Positions 24,137-31,516 of a stretch of 33,092 nt of DNA are shown here, piece after piece. Position numbers and translations under genes: made by a program. The stretch's first letter is position 1. Each line of letters opens with the position of its first letter. Under the pieces are notes generated by a model. It was not told the origin of the DNA and ran no database searches. It worked only from the letters and a program-made list of their open reading frames with translations. The stretch comes from Sphaerisporangium sp. (GTDB lineage: Bacteria > Actinomycetota > Actinomycetes > Streptosporangiales > Streptosporangiaceae). The stretch covers positions 1 to 33,092 of the forward strand of contig JAOPYI010000186.1 in assembly GCA_025964675.1 (NCBI GenBank). Reading direction: 5' to 3'.

Positions 24137-24798
24137 GCCCTGCCGCCTTGCTCGGCCATGACACGCCGCATGTCGCCGATCGCCCGCAGCGTCCCGCGTA
24201 CCGTGCCCGTCACCTTGGAACGGCCCGCACGCGGGAGGTAGTCGACGTCGACCTCGCCGAGGCGCCACCCCTCGGCGGAGGCGCGCAGCACCATCTCCAG
24301 CGGGTAACCGAACCGCCGGTCGGTCAGGCCCAGCGCGAGCAGGCCGTCGCGCCTGGCCGCCCGCATCGGCCCGAGGTCGTGCAGGGGAACGCCGGTCCTG
24401 CGGCGAAGTCTCCCGGCCAGTACGGCGTTGCCGAGGCGCGCGTGCGGCGGCCATGACGCGTCCGCGTGGAGCACGCGGCGGCCGAGGACCAGGTCCGCCT
24501 CTCCCGTGAGAACCGGCTCGGTCACGCGCGGAAGCTGGCGGGGGTCGAGCGAGGCGTCACAGTCCATGAAGCAGACGACCTCCGCCGTCGCGGCGACCAG
24601 CCCCGCATGGCAGGCCGCGCCGAAACCGCGCCTTGGCTCGCTCACCACCAACGCGCCCAGCTCGGCCGCCACCCGAGCGGAACGGTCGGTGGAACCGTTG
24701 TCGACCACGATCGGGCGAAAGCCGTCCGGCATGCGTCCGAGCACCCACGGCAGAGCCGGCTCCTCGTCCAAGCAGGGGAGCACCACGTCGATCTCCAT
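24133..24798 (-). CDS. Family 2 glycosyltransferase (polyprenyl-phosphate sugar transferase-like)
   Basis: 221-residue GT-A glycosyltransferase. The N-terminal strand reads VVLPCLDEEPALPWVL, the nucleotide-binding segment VVDNGSTDRSARVAAELGA, and the metal-binding DxD is Asp79-Cys-Asp81 in CFMDCDASLD. The later FGYPLEMVLRASAEGWRLGEVDVDYLPR segment resembles dolichol/polyprenyl-phosphate sugar synthases, so it probably loads a sugar onto a lipid carrier at the inner membrane face (inference). No C-terminal membrane helix is present. It is first in a coupled run with DUF2064 and the methyltransferase, divergent from the polytopic gene at 24891, which could use the lipid-linked sugar outside. 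Confidence 0.9.
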   Translation of the reverse strand: MEIDVVLPCLDEEPALPWVLGRMPDGFRPIVVDNGSTDRSARVAAELGALVVSEPRRGFGAACHAGLVAATAEVVCFMDCDASLDPRQLPRVTEPVLTGEADLVLGRRVLHADASWPPHARLGNAVLAGRLRRRTGVPLHDLGPMRAARRDGLLALGLTDRRFGYPLEMVLRASAEGWRLGEVDVDYLPRAGRSKVTGTVRGTLRAIGDMRRVMAEQGGRA

Positions 24799-24890
24799 GG
24801 CTCCGACCGTAGATCAGCAAGGGCCGATCAACTCTTACAGTGTGATGACATACCCATGGGGAATGCGCAGCTCAGGCCTAGGGTGAGAAG

Positions 24891-26201
24891 GTGATCGCCT
24901 CCCCGCCCCGGATCGCGCCGGGACCCCCCTCCACGTCCGCGTTCGCCGGCGGGCGGCGATTACGGCGGGCGGTCGCGGCGTGGGCCGGCTTGATCGTTCT
25001 CTCCTTCGCGGTGGGGGCGGTTCTTGATCGGCTCGGCGTGCTGCCCATCGATCACCTGCCGCCGCTGCACGCCCACTTCCGCGTGCTCACGGTCACGCTG
25101 CTACCCGCCGGGGCGTTCGCGGCCGCCGCTGTGACCGCCCTGCCCGGCCTCCTCATGCGGGTAGGTTTCGGCCGCGCGCTCCTGCTGGCGTACGGCTGCG
25201 CACTGGCCTGGACGGTGTTGCTGGCCGTGTCGGGTGACGGGCTCGCCGCCCCCCTCACCCACCGAACCGAGTACCTCGCGGTGCTCCCCGCCGTCGGCGA
25301 CGACCCCCTGGGCTGGCTGGCGTCCTTCACTGAGCGTCTCCCCGCCTATCCGACGCACGTCCGAGGGCATCCGCCTCTTCCCGTGCTGATCCTCTGGGGG
25401 CTCGCGCGGATCGGGTTGCCCGGGGCCTTCGCCGCGTCGGTGCTGGTCGTGGCCGTCGCCTGTTCCGCGACGGTGGCCATCGGGATCACCGTACGAACTC
25501 TCGCCGGGGAGGGCGCCGCGCGCCGCGCGCTGCCGTACCTCGCCCTCACTCCTTCGGCGGTCTGGATCGCCACCAGCATGGACGCGCTCTTCGCCGGGAT
25601 CGGGGCGTGGGGCGTGGCACTGCTCGTGCTGGCGGCAGGAGGGCGGCGGCAGCGGATCGGGTGCGCCGTGGCGGCGGGAGTGCTGCTCGGGTCCGTGCCC
25701 TACCTGAGCTACGGGCTGGCGCCCTACCTTCTGGTTCCGGTGGTGGCGGGGATGCTGGCACGCGTACCACGCGCGACCGTGCTGGCGGCGCTGGGCGGCG
25801 CGGTGGCGGTGTCGGCCGCTTTCGTCCTCGGAGGGTTCCTCTGGCCCGAAGGGGTGCTTGCCACGCACGCCGAGTGGGCGGCCGATCCGGGTGCGGCGCG
25901 TCCGTACCTGTACTTCGTGGTCGCCGACCTGGGAGTCCTCGCGCTGTTGACCGGTCCGGCCACAGCGGCCGGGCTGGTACGGCTCGACTCCCGGCCGATG
26001 AGGGCGCTGGTGGGCGCCGCCCTGGTCGCCGTGCTGGCGCTCGACCTCAGCGGCGTGACCCGTGGGGAGGTGGAGCGCATCTGGGTGCCCTACGCCCTGT
26101 GGATCGGCCTGGCCGCCGGCATGGCGCCTGGGCGGCGCTGGCTCGCCGCCCAGGCGATCACGGGACTGCTGCTCCAGTCGCTGGTGCTGTCCCCGTGGTG
26201 A
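24891..26201 (+). CDS. Polytopic membrane protein, GT-C glycosyltransferase-like
   Basis: 436 residues with about 11 hydrophobic segments. An outer loop containing FTERLPAYPTHVRGHPPLPVLILWGLARIG resembles the HPP-type loop seen in GT-C mannosyl/arabinosyltransferase-like actinobacterial proteins. An Asp-rich catalytic loop after helix 1 is not obvious, although DRLGVLPIDHLPPLHAHFRV occupies that place. The start is GTG at 24891 with GAGAAGG adjacent upstream. It is divergent from the GT2-DUF2064-methyltransferase run and convergent with the epimerase. If it is a GT-C enzyme it would use the polyprenyl-phosphate sugar made by that GT2, which remains an inference. Confidence 0.7.
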   Translation: MIASPPRIAPGPPSTSAFAGGRRLRRAVAAWAGLIVLSFAVGAVLDRLGVLPIDHLPPLHAHFRVLTVTLLPAGAFAAAAVTALPGLLMRVGFGRALLLAYGCALAWTVLLAVSGDGLAAPLTHRTEYLAVLPAVGDDPLGWLASFTERLPAYPTHVRGHPPLPVLILWGLARIGLPGAFAASVLVVAVACSATVAIGITVRTLAGEGAARRALPYLALTPSAVWIATSMDALFAGIGAWGVALLVLAAGGRRQRIGCAVAAGVLLGSVPYLSYGLAPYLLVPVVAGMLARVPRATVLAALGGAVAVSAAFVLGGFLWPEGVLATHAEWAADPGAARPYLYFVVADLGVLALLTGPATAAGLVRLDSRPMRALVGAALVAVLALDLSGVTRGEVERIWVPYALWIGLAAGMAPGRRWLAAQAITGLLLQSLVLSPW

Positions 26202-26286
26202 GCGGGCGGGGGAGCGTCGCCCGTTCAGCCGGCCGGGGACGTCGTGCGTCCAAGTGGGCGCTGAGTCAGCTCGGCGGCGTCGCGCG

Positions 26287-27291
26287 TCAGCCGAGTGGCG
26301 CGGTGGCGAACTCCTTCATGCCGTCGGCGAATCCGATCGCCGAGCGGAATCCCAGCTCGCGGGCCGCCCGATCTGGAGTGGCCACGATGTGCCGCACGTC
26401 GCCGAGGCGGTACTCACCGGTCACGACCGGTTCTGGGCCGTTCCGCTCGCGCGCGAGAGCCTGCGCCATCTCGCCGATCGTGTGCGGCCCGCCGCTCGCG
26501 ACGTTGTACGCGGTGAGCGTCCCGGGGGCCGTACGCGCCTCGGCGGCCACGACATTGGCCTGCGCGACGTCGCGCACGTGGACGAAGTCCCGCCGCTGCC
26601 GGCCGTCCTCGAACACCCGGGGTGCCCGTCCGGCCTCCAGGGCCGAGCGGAAGATCGCCGCGACCCCCGAGTAAGGCGTGTCCCTGGGCATCCTTGGGCC
26701 GTACACGTTGTGGTAGCGCAGGGCGACCGCCACCCCTCCGGTCTCCCGCGCCCAGTTGGCCGCCAGATGCTCCTGGGCGAGCTTGGTCGAGGCGTACGCG
26801 TTGCGCGGGTCCAGTGGCGCGTCCTCGCCGATCGTGGCGCAGGCCAGCTCCGAGCCGCATTGCGGGCAGCGAGGCTCGAACACGCCGGCGGCCAGATCCT
26901 CCTCGGCGCGAGGGCCCGGTCGCACCCGGCCGTGCACGCCGCAGTCGTAGGCGCCCTCGCCGTACACGACCATGGAGGAGGCGAGCACGAGGCGGGTCAC
27001 CCGGCTGCTCGCCATCGCCGCCAGCAGCACCGCGGTGCCGTACACGTTGACGGAGGCATAGCTCGGCAGGTCCGCGACGTCCACCCCGAGCCCGACCTTG
27101 GCCGCCTGATGCACCACCAGGTCCACGCCGCTGAGCGCGCTGTTCACCAGCGGGGGGTCGCGCACGTCGCCGGTGACGCCGTGTCGTGTCTCGCGGAGGT
27201 CGAGGCCCACCACCTCGTGCCCGGCGGCTCGAAGAGCTTCGACCACGTGACTTCCGATGAACCCGGCCGCGCCGGTGACCAGTGCTTTCAC
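26287..27291 (-). CDS. NAD-dependent sugar epimerase (extended SDR, dTDP-L-rhamnose 4-epimerase-like)
   Basis: 334-residue extended short-chain dehydrogenase. The NAD loop is GAAGFIGSH (7-15), the catalytic Tyr166-x3-Lys170 is in YASTK, and LRYHNVYGPRMPRDTPYSGV plus EDGRQRRDFVHVRDVA form the substrate side. Between residues 115 and 150 is an insertion with Cys117-x2-His120 and Cys142-x2-Cys145, a probable zinc knuckle. I recall this insertion from the dTDP-L-rhamnose 4-epimerase (WbiB/TleA) group, hence the call; UDP-glucose 4-epimerase activity is the alternative. GTG 27291 gives the standard MKALVTG start, while GTG 27309 adds six residues. It closes the sugar block together with GT2 and the GT-C-like gene. 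Confidence 0.85.
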   Translation of the reverse strand: MKALVTGAAGFIGSHVVEALRAAGHEVVGLDLRETRHGVTGDVRDPPLVNSALSGVDLVVHQAAKVGLGVDVADLPSYASVNVYGTAVLLAAMASSRVTRLVLASSMVVYGEGAYDCGVHGRVRPGPRAEEDLAAGVFEPRCPQCGSELACATIGEDAPLDPRNAYASTKLAQEHLAANWARETGGVAVALRYHNVYGPRMPRDTPYSGVAAIFRSALEAGRAPRVFEDGRQRRDFVHVRDVAQANVVAAEARTAPGTLTAYNVASGGPHTIGEMAQALARERNGPEPVVTGEYRLGDVRHIVATPDRAARELGFRSAIGFADGMKEFATAPLG

Positions 27292-27388
27292 CCTGCCGAG
27301 GCTAGTCACGGCGCGCCCGCCCCGCCCGGCACACCGGGTGGATGTCCGCAGGACGTAAGAACTCCGCTTAGGAGAAGGCTCCGACGGT

Positions 27389-28447
27389 TCAGCTCTCGCG
27401 GAACCGGAGCAGCAGCATCGCCGCGTCGTCGTGCAGCGGCGCGTCGACGTGGGCCACCAGGTCGAGCCGGAGCGCTTCGAGTGCCGCCTCGGGGTCGTCG
27501 TCCTTCAGCAGGAAGACGCGGTCCATGAGGGGGTAGAAACGGCCCGCGCGGTCACGGGCCTCGATCACCCCGTCGGTGTACAGCAGGATCTGGTCACCGG
27601 GCCCGAAGGCGACCTGGTGAGGGTTCGGGCCCTCCACCTCGAGGACGGCCAGGCCGAGCGGCGGTGCGGTATCCACGGGCTCGGCAAGCGTGATCTCGCC
27701 TTCGGCGTGCAGGATCAGCGGCGGCGGATGGCCGTAGTTCAGCAGGGTGAGCTTCCCGCCGGGGTCGGCGTCGACCAGGATGGCCGTGACGAACTCCTCG
27801 CCCGAGAGCCGCCGGTTGAGCGCCTTCTCGAGCCGGCCGCTGACACCGCGAAGGTCGGGCTCGTCGTGGGCCGCCTCGCGGAACGCGCCGAGGACCAGCG
27901 CCGCCGTCTCAACCGCTTCCAGCCCCTTGCCTTGCACGTCGCCGACGATGGCGCGTACCCCGCCTGGGCCGGTGACGACCTCGTACAGGTCGCCGCCGAT
28001 GCGCGCCTCGGCGTTGGCCGAGGTGTAGGACACGGCCGCACGAAGATGGCCCGCCCGTCGCGGGACCGGTCGGAGCAGCACCCGCTGCGCCACCTCGGCG
28101 ACCGAGCGCACGCTCGCCAGCTCGCGCTCGCTCCGCTGCCGCCCCACGGTGGCGAGGATGCTGGCCGCGGTGACCCCGACGATCGAGATCAGGCCCATGT
28201 TGCTCTGCCGGTCTCCGAGGACGTCGTTGTAGAGGGCAAGGACCAGCGACAGGACCAGCGCCACGATGCCGATCGTCACCGTGCGGCGCACGCCGCCCAC
28301 CAGGCTGGCGAACGCCGGGCCGACGGCCAGCAGGGAAAGGTAACCGAGATCGGGGCCCCTGAAGACGTCGACCGCCGTCACGACGGCCAGCGACGCGAAG
28401 GGCAGCGCTCCCATGAGCCGCTGTGTTGTGTGATTCACCTGGGTCAT
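27389..28447 (-). CDS. Membrane-bound PP2C-type serine/threonine phosphatase (SpoIIE domain)
   Basis: 352 residues. Three to four hydrophobic segments (about 10-105) are followed by a short coiled linker and a SpoIIE/PP2C phosphatase domain (about 130-350). The metal-binding aspartates lie in ARIGGDLYEVV, IVGDVQGKGLEA, LYTDGVIEARD and HDDAAML, so the enzyme looks active. Such RsbU-like phosphatases dephosphorylate anti-anti-sigma factors to release stress sigma factors, which fits the stress genes nearby, but no anti-sigma or STAS gene is adjacent. The ATG at 28447 (MTQVNHTTQ) with GGAG 5 nt upstream is preferred over a longer frame to 28561. Confidence 0.92.
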   Translation of the reverse strand: MTQVNHTTQRLMGALPFASLAVVTAVDVFRGPDLGYLSLLAVGPAFASLVGGVRRTVTIGIVALVLSLVLALYNDVLGDRQSNMGLISIVGVTAASILATVGRQRSERELASVRSVAEVAQRVLLRPVPRRAGHLRAAVSYTSANAEARIGGDLYEVVTGPGGVRAIVGDVQGKGLEAVETAALVLGAFREAAHDEPDLRGVSGRLEKALNRRLSGEEFVTAILVDADPGGKLTLLNYGHPPPLILHAEGEITLAEPVDTAPPLGLAVLEVEGPNPHQVAFGPGDQILLYTDGVIEARDRAGRFYPLMDRVFLLKDDDPEAALEALRLDLVAHVDAPLHDDAAMLLLRFRES

Positions 28448-28613
28448 AGGCGCTCCGGGGCCGTCAGGGTGGGCTGCGGATAAGCCGGCCGACGGCGCTC
28501 CTGAGCGATGCGTTGACCAGAAAGAACACCGATGACCATAAAAGGGGATGACTCCCACCATTCCCCGCCTACGCGAGCAAGCACTTGAACGACCTCACAG
28601 CACCAACGAACTG

Positions 28614-28629
28614 GACGCTTCCAAGCGTC
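28614..28629. repeat. GACGCTT-CC-AAGCGTC palindrome
   Basis: Perfect 7-2-7 symmetry in a gene-less region, 167 bp upstream of the phosphatase start. The size suits a dimeric repressor site, and the 2-nt centre is too tight for a stable RNA hairpin. Confidence 0.5.
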
Positions 28630-28692
28630 TGAAAGCCGGACCGAGCCTGCCCGAGCGTGATTAGAGCCGGGAGGTCTCTGAAGGCCTCATGA

Positions 28693-28735
28693 ATCGAATC
28701 TTACTCTGGGATGAGCCAACTGGGACCGATTCGAT
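28693..28735. repeat. 8-bp inverted repeat with 27-nt spacer
   Basis: ATCGAATC (28693-28700) pairs perfectly with GATTCGAT (28728-28735) inside the AT-richest part of the gap. The spacer can hold a second small stem. It is compatible with a structured transcript or paired operator half-sites. Confidence 0.4.
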
Positions 28736-28875
28736 ATGGGTCTTCGACTTTCCGCTCCTGGCCTAACTCAGAAAACCCCCGAATAACCCAATAGATCGAA
28801 ATATCGGGATGAGGGGTAATCGAGGCGAGGGTGGCCGGGTGAAAGGATCTGGCGCGGCCTTCGATGAAGGCCGTC

Positions 28876-29106
28876 TCACGCCTCGGATCGTTCGTGGGAG
28901 ACGTGCTTCAGCTGCAGCTCGTCGAGAAGGGTCTGCGTCGCCGCGGCGATGGTCTCCACGGCCCGCTCGAAGGCCTCCGCGTTGCGCGCGGACGGCGCCC
29001 GGAACCCCGAGATCTTCCGGACGTACTGCAGCGCGGCGGCGCGTACGTCGTCATCGGTGACATCGGTGGTGTAGGGCTCACGAAGGGTTTTGATACTTCG
29101 GCACAT
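28876..29106 (-). CDS. DUF2277 family protein
   Basis: 76 residues starting MCRSIKTLREP, followed by DDDVRAAALQYVRKISGFRAPSARNAEAFERAV, the recognisable DUF2277 core (MCRxIxTL...RAAALQYVRKISGxxxPS). It is small, helical and soluble, with an N-terminal Cys-Arg; family function is unknown. The start at 29106 is chosen because the family begins MCR; a 6-residue extension is possible, and neither start has a clear Shine-Dalgarno. It is divergent from the 105-residue protein at 29296, and the 189-bp gap contains two GGG...GTCCC sites. Confidence 0.87.
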   Translation of the reverse strand: MCRSIKTLREPYTTDVTDDDVRAAALQYVRKISGFRAPSARNAEAFERAVETIAAATQTLLDELQLKHVSHERSEA

Positions 29107-29214
29107 GACAGGACGGTACGTCATGCCGGCCGGGCGAGGGGGCGACGACCTCCTGACGGGTGGGCTGGTGGAGGTGCCGGTCGCCTGGTGACGGCCATCG
29201 AGCTGTGGATCATC

Positions 29215-29226
29215 GGGCAAAGTCCC
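29215..29226. promoter_or_regulatory. GGGCAAAGTCCC dyad
   Basis: 70 bp before the ATG at 29296. Its right half, AAAGTCCCG, matches the right half of the mycobacterial DosR consensus (WWAGTCCCS), but the left GGG is two bases too close for the standard 14-bp core. Confidence 0.35.
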
Positions 29227-29263
29227 GGCCAAACGGCGTTACCCGGCAGGTGAGGCCGGGGAT

Positions 29264-29277
29264 GGGCACTACGTCCC
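29264..29277. promoter_or_regulatory. GGGCACTACGTCCC dyad
   Basis: It shares GGGC-N3-ACGTCCC with the site at 19990-20003 in front of the dormancy-like operon. It ends 18 bp before the ATG, only 8 nt ahead of the Shine-Dalgarno, so it is poorly placed for activation and would suit repression or an alternative promoter layout. Confidence 0.4.
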
Positions 29278-29295
29278 TGACTCACGGAGGCCGTA

Positions 29296-29613
29296 ATGGC
29301 GCAGAAATCGACCGTTGCCTCGGATGGCAGGACGCGCGGCCAGGCTGCGAAGCCCCGGCGTCCCGTCGCCTCGGAAGACACGACACGAACCCGCGCGGAG
29401 GCCCGGAGGCCGGAGGTGACGCTGCCGGTGATCGGCAAGGTCGTCCTGCCGCCGCCGGACCGGCTCGCGTTCTACGCCGCGCTGGGCCTGCTGACCGCCT
29501 TCGAGATCATCGAGTGGCCACTCGCCCTGGTCATCGGGCTCGGTCACTTCCTCGCCGAGCAGCATTTCTCCCGCGCCCTGACGGGAGTGGGCCAGGCCGC
29601 GGAAGCGGCGTAG
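29296..29613 (+). CDS. Small hypothetical protein with basic N-terminus and membrane-like helix
   Basis: 105 residues, no recognised family. Residues 1-45 are basic, Thr/Arg/Ala-rich and probably disordered. PVIGKVVLPPPDRLAFYAALGL leads into one or two closely spaced hydrophobic helices (about 57-88, with LLTAFEIIEW and PLALVIGLG), and the tail reads HFLAEQHFSRALTGVGQA. The basic-tail-then-membrane layout suggests inner-face membrane association. GGAGG lies 5 nt before the ATG and codon use fits the genome. The next gene (29660) follows after 46 bp on the same strand, probably cotranscribed. I recall similarly built short proteins in actinobacteria with no assigned role. Confidence 0.75.
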   Translation: MAQKSTVASDGRTRGQAAKPRRPVASEDTTRTRAEARRPEVTLPVIGKVVLPPPDRLAFYAALGLLTAFEIIEWPLALVIGLGHFLAEQHFSRALTGVGQAAEAA

Positions 29614-29659
29614 GCCGATCGATCACGCGGCCCGCTGAACACAGAGGAGGGCCCAGCAC

Positions 29660-30181
29660 ATGGGGAGATCGACCATCTGCCGTTACATCGTGGCCGGTGT
29701 CCTCGCGGGTGCGGCGGGGACGACCGCTCTCTATATGGTGACCTACCTCGACCAGGCGGTACGCGGCCGTCCGTCGAGCACGCTGCCGGAGCAGACCGCC
29801 GAGAAGCTCGCGGGGAAGGTCGGGCTCGGCTTCGGGGAGGGACACCGCGCCGAGAGCCGCAAGCAGGGCGTCGGTGGCCTTCTGGGCATCGCGACGGGTG
29901 TGGGGCTGGGCGCGGCCTATGGCGCACTGCGCCTCAAGGTGCGAAATATCCCTCTATCGGCGGCGGGGGTAGGCCTCGGGCTGGTGGCGACGGTGGCGGC
30001 CGACACGCCGATGACGGCCCTGGGCCTGACCGATCCGCGCACCTGGGGCATGGCCGGGTGGCTGTCCGACCTGGTGCCCCACGTTATCTATGGACTGGTC
30101 ACCGTTTACGCCTTCCAGATGATGGCCGAGCAGGATCCCGGAGAAAAGTCTGGGGGTGCGGCGGTCCGGCCCTCAGGATGA
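29660..30181 (+). CDS. Hypothetical membrane protein (173 aa)
   Basis: 173 residues with about four hydrophobic, Gly/Ala-rich segments: a first helix at about 9-28 (IVAGVLAGAAGTTALYMVTY), a pair around 72-112 and a last one near 135-152. The loop between helices 1 and 2 is charged (AEKLAGKVGLGFGEGHRAESRKQG). It resembles uncharacterised actinobacterial small membrane proteins; I cannot name the domain with confidence. GAGGAGGG is about 7 nt before the ATG. It follows the 105-residue gene by 46 bp and precedes the double-ferritin gene by 127 bp, in which a separate promoter is likely. Confidence 0.8.
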   Translation: MGRSTICRYIVAGVLAGAAGTTALYMVTYLDQAVRGRPSSTLPEQTAEKLAGKVGLGFGEGHRAESRKQGVGGLLGIATGVGLGAAYGALRLKVRNIPLSAAGVGLGLVATVAADTPMTALGLTDPRTWGMAGWLSDLVPHVIYGLVTVYAFQMMAEQDPGEKSGGAAVRPSG

Positions 30182-30239
30182 TCCGCTAACACTGAATAGA
30201 GCAAACGCCAGGTATGGATATCGGACAGCCATCGGGTCC

Positions 30240-30265
30240 GGTTGTCGCTCAGCTAATTCGGGTAC
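30240..30265 (+). promoter_or_regulatory. SigB-type promoter match for the double-ferritin gene
   Basis: GGTT at 30240-30243 and GGGTAC at 30260-30265 are separated by 16 nt, fitting the Streptomyces SigB consensus GNNT-N14-16-GGGTAY. Transcription would start near 30272, giving a leader of about 37 nt. The match is short, so chance occurrence is possible. Confidence 0.5.
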
Positions 30266-30290
30266 ATGGCTCGTAACCCGCCCGAATTAG
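30253..30290. promoter_or_regulatory. 10-bp inverted repeat overlapping the -10 region, candidate operator or leader hairpin
   Basis: CTAATTCGGG (30253-30262) is perfectly repeated inverted as CCCGAATTAG (30281-30290) with an 18-nt spacer. The left arm overlaps the GGGTAC box and the right arm ends 18 nt before the ATG. An alternative inner pairing is GGGT at 30260-30263 with ACCC at 30276-30279. Confidence 0.6.
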
Positions 30291-30308
30291 GACAAAGGGG
30301 TCATAGTA

Positions 30309-31508
30309 ATGACTTTCAATCCTTTGGAGCAGCCGGGAATCCCGCTGGACCAGCAACTGCGCAACTGGCGGGAGCTCAACGTCCCCCAGCTCGATCCGGA
30401 CCACTCCGATCCCTACACCCGCTGCCGGGTCATCGCCATGAACGGCATCGAGGTCGAAGCGATCATGTTCAGCCACCACTTCACACGGCGCTGTCCGGAC
30501 CTGGAGGTGCGCCGGCAGCTGGCAGAGGTGCGCTACATCGAGCAACAGCAGCAGAAGGCCGTCAACTGGCTGCTTCCTGGGCTGGCGTCCGTGCTCGAGA
30601 CCACCATCGCCTACGAGCAGGTGGCCGTCGACCTCACCGCCTGGGTCGCGCGGATGGAGCCGGACCCGTACCTCAAGCAGGCGTTCGAGTTCGGCGTGCT
30701 CGAGGACTTCGACCACCTCTACAGGTACGCCAACCTGTACGAGCTGATCGAGCACCGCAAGGCCGAGAAGATCGTCGACGCGCTGACCGAGGTCATGCCG
30801 GGACGGCCGACTCCTCTGCACCACCGGCATCCGATCGACAACGTCCGGGATCACTACGACAAGGACACGACCAGTCCGATCTCCAAGCTCCACACACTCA
30901 CGATCATGGCCGCCGAGCAGCAGACCATGAACTTCTACATGAACGTCGGCCCCGAGTACATGGAGCAGATCGCCCGGCAGCTCTACCAGGAGATCGGGCT
31001 CATCGAGGAGGAGCACGTCACCCACTACGAGTCGCTGCTCGACCCGGGCGAGACGTGGTGGGAGCAGCTGGTCAACCATGAGTACAACGAGTGCTATCTC
31101 TACTACTCGTTCATGGAGACCGAGTCGGACTCGCGGCTGAAGGCCATGTGGGAGCTTCACCTCGCCATGGAGCTGGAGCACCTGCGCATCGCCTGCGACC
31201 TGATGCGCCGTCACGACGGCCGGGAGCCCGCGGAGATCCTCGCGTCCCAGTTCCCCACGCCGGTGACCTTCGAGCCCAACAAGGCCTACCTGCGCGAGCT
31301 CATCGCCACGCAGCTCGACATGACCACGCTGGGGACCGGGTACGTGCGCGAGGCGCATGAGCGGTTCCAGCGCTTCCAGGAGAGACTCCACGGTGGCGAG
31401 GTGCCACCCAGCGAAGAGGTGCTGGCCGAGACGAAGGCGAAGTTCGGAAAGGACTACCGGCTGGAGACCGAGGGCCCGCACCCGTTGCCGAGCATGCGCG
31501 CCACCTGA
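30309..31508 (+). CDS. Tandem ferritin-like diiron-type protein (399 aa)
   Basis: Large all-helical soluble protein with no family name I am sure of. The C-terminal half carries a classic ferritin-like ligand set: Glu203, Glu233-x2-His236, Glu258 or Glu261, and Glu288-x2-His291, spaced about 30, 28 and 27 residues. The N-terminal half repeats this spacing with altered ligands: Glu48, Glu78-x2-Gln81, Glu103 and Asp133-x2-His136. This reads as two fused four-helix bundles, the second a probable diiron site (oxidase, oxygenase or iron handling), the first degenerate. There is no signal peptide. AAAGGGG precedes the ATG at 30309. A SigB-type promoter match and an inverted repeat lie upstream, and a strong terminator is shared with the convergent hemerythrin gene. 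Confidence 0.8.
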   Translation: MTFNPLEQPGIPLDQQLRNWRELNVPQLDPDHSDPYTRCRVIAMNGIEVEAIMFSHHFTRRCPDLEVRRQLAEVRYIEQQQQKAVNWLLPGLASVLETTIAYEQVAVDLTAWVARMEPDPYLKQAFEFGVLEDFDHLYRYANLYELIEHRKAEKIVDALTEVMPGRPTPLHHRHPIDNVRDHYDKDTTSPISKLHTLTIMAAEQQTMNFYMNVGPEYMEQIARQLYQEIGLIEEEHVTHYESLLDPGETWWEQLVNHEYNECYLYYSFMETESDSRLKAMWELHLAMELEHLRIACDLMRRHDGREPAEILASQFPTPVTFEPNKAYLRELIATQLDMTTLGTGYVREAHERFQRFQERLHGGEVPPSEEVLAETKAKFGKDYRLETEGPHPLPSMRAT

Positions 31509-31516
31509 CAGATGAT

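Larger units (their letters stand above)
28448..28875. other. 428-bp AT-richer region without a supported gene
   Basis: It sits between the starts of the phosphatase transcript and the end of DUF2277. Composition drops clearly below the neighbours between about 28680 and 28820. It holds a perfect 7-2-7 palindrome (28614-28629), an 8-bp inverted repeat with a 27-nt spacer (28693-28735) and a CTCAT/ATGAG pair nested across it. A 25-codon frame (28689-28766) lacks GC3 bias. The region could carry the phosphatase promoter, a structured RNA or a remnant. Confidence 0.6.

Noticed and set aside
28689-28766. 25-codon plus-strand frame (MNRILLWDEPTG...) with GAAGG upstream
   Set aside because: GC at third positions is only 15 of 24 and it contains a rare TTA codon, unlike all real genes here. 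The ribosome-like site is weak.
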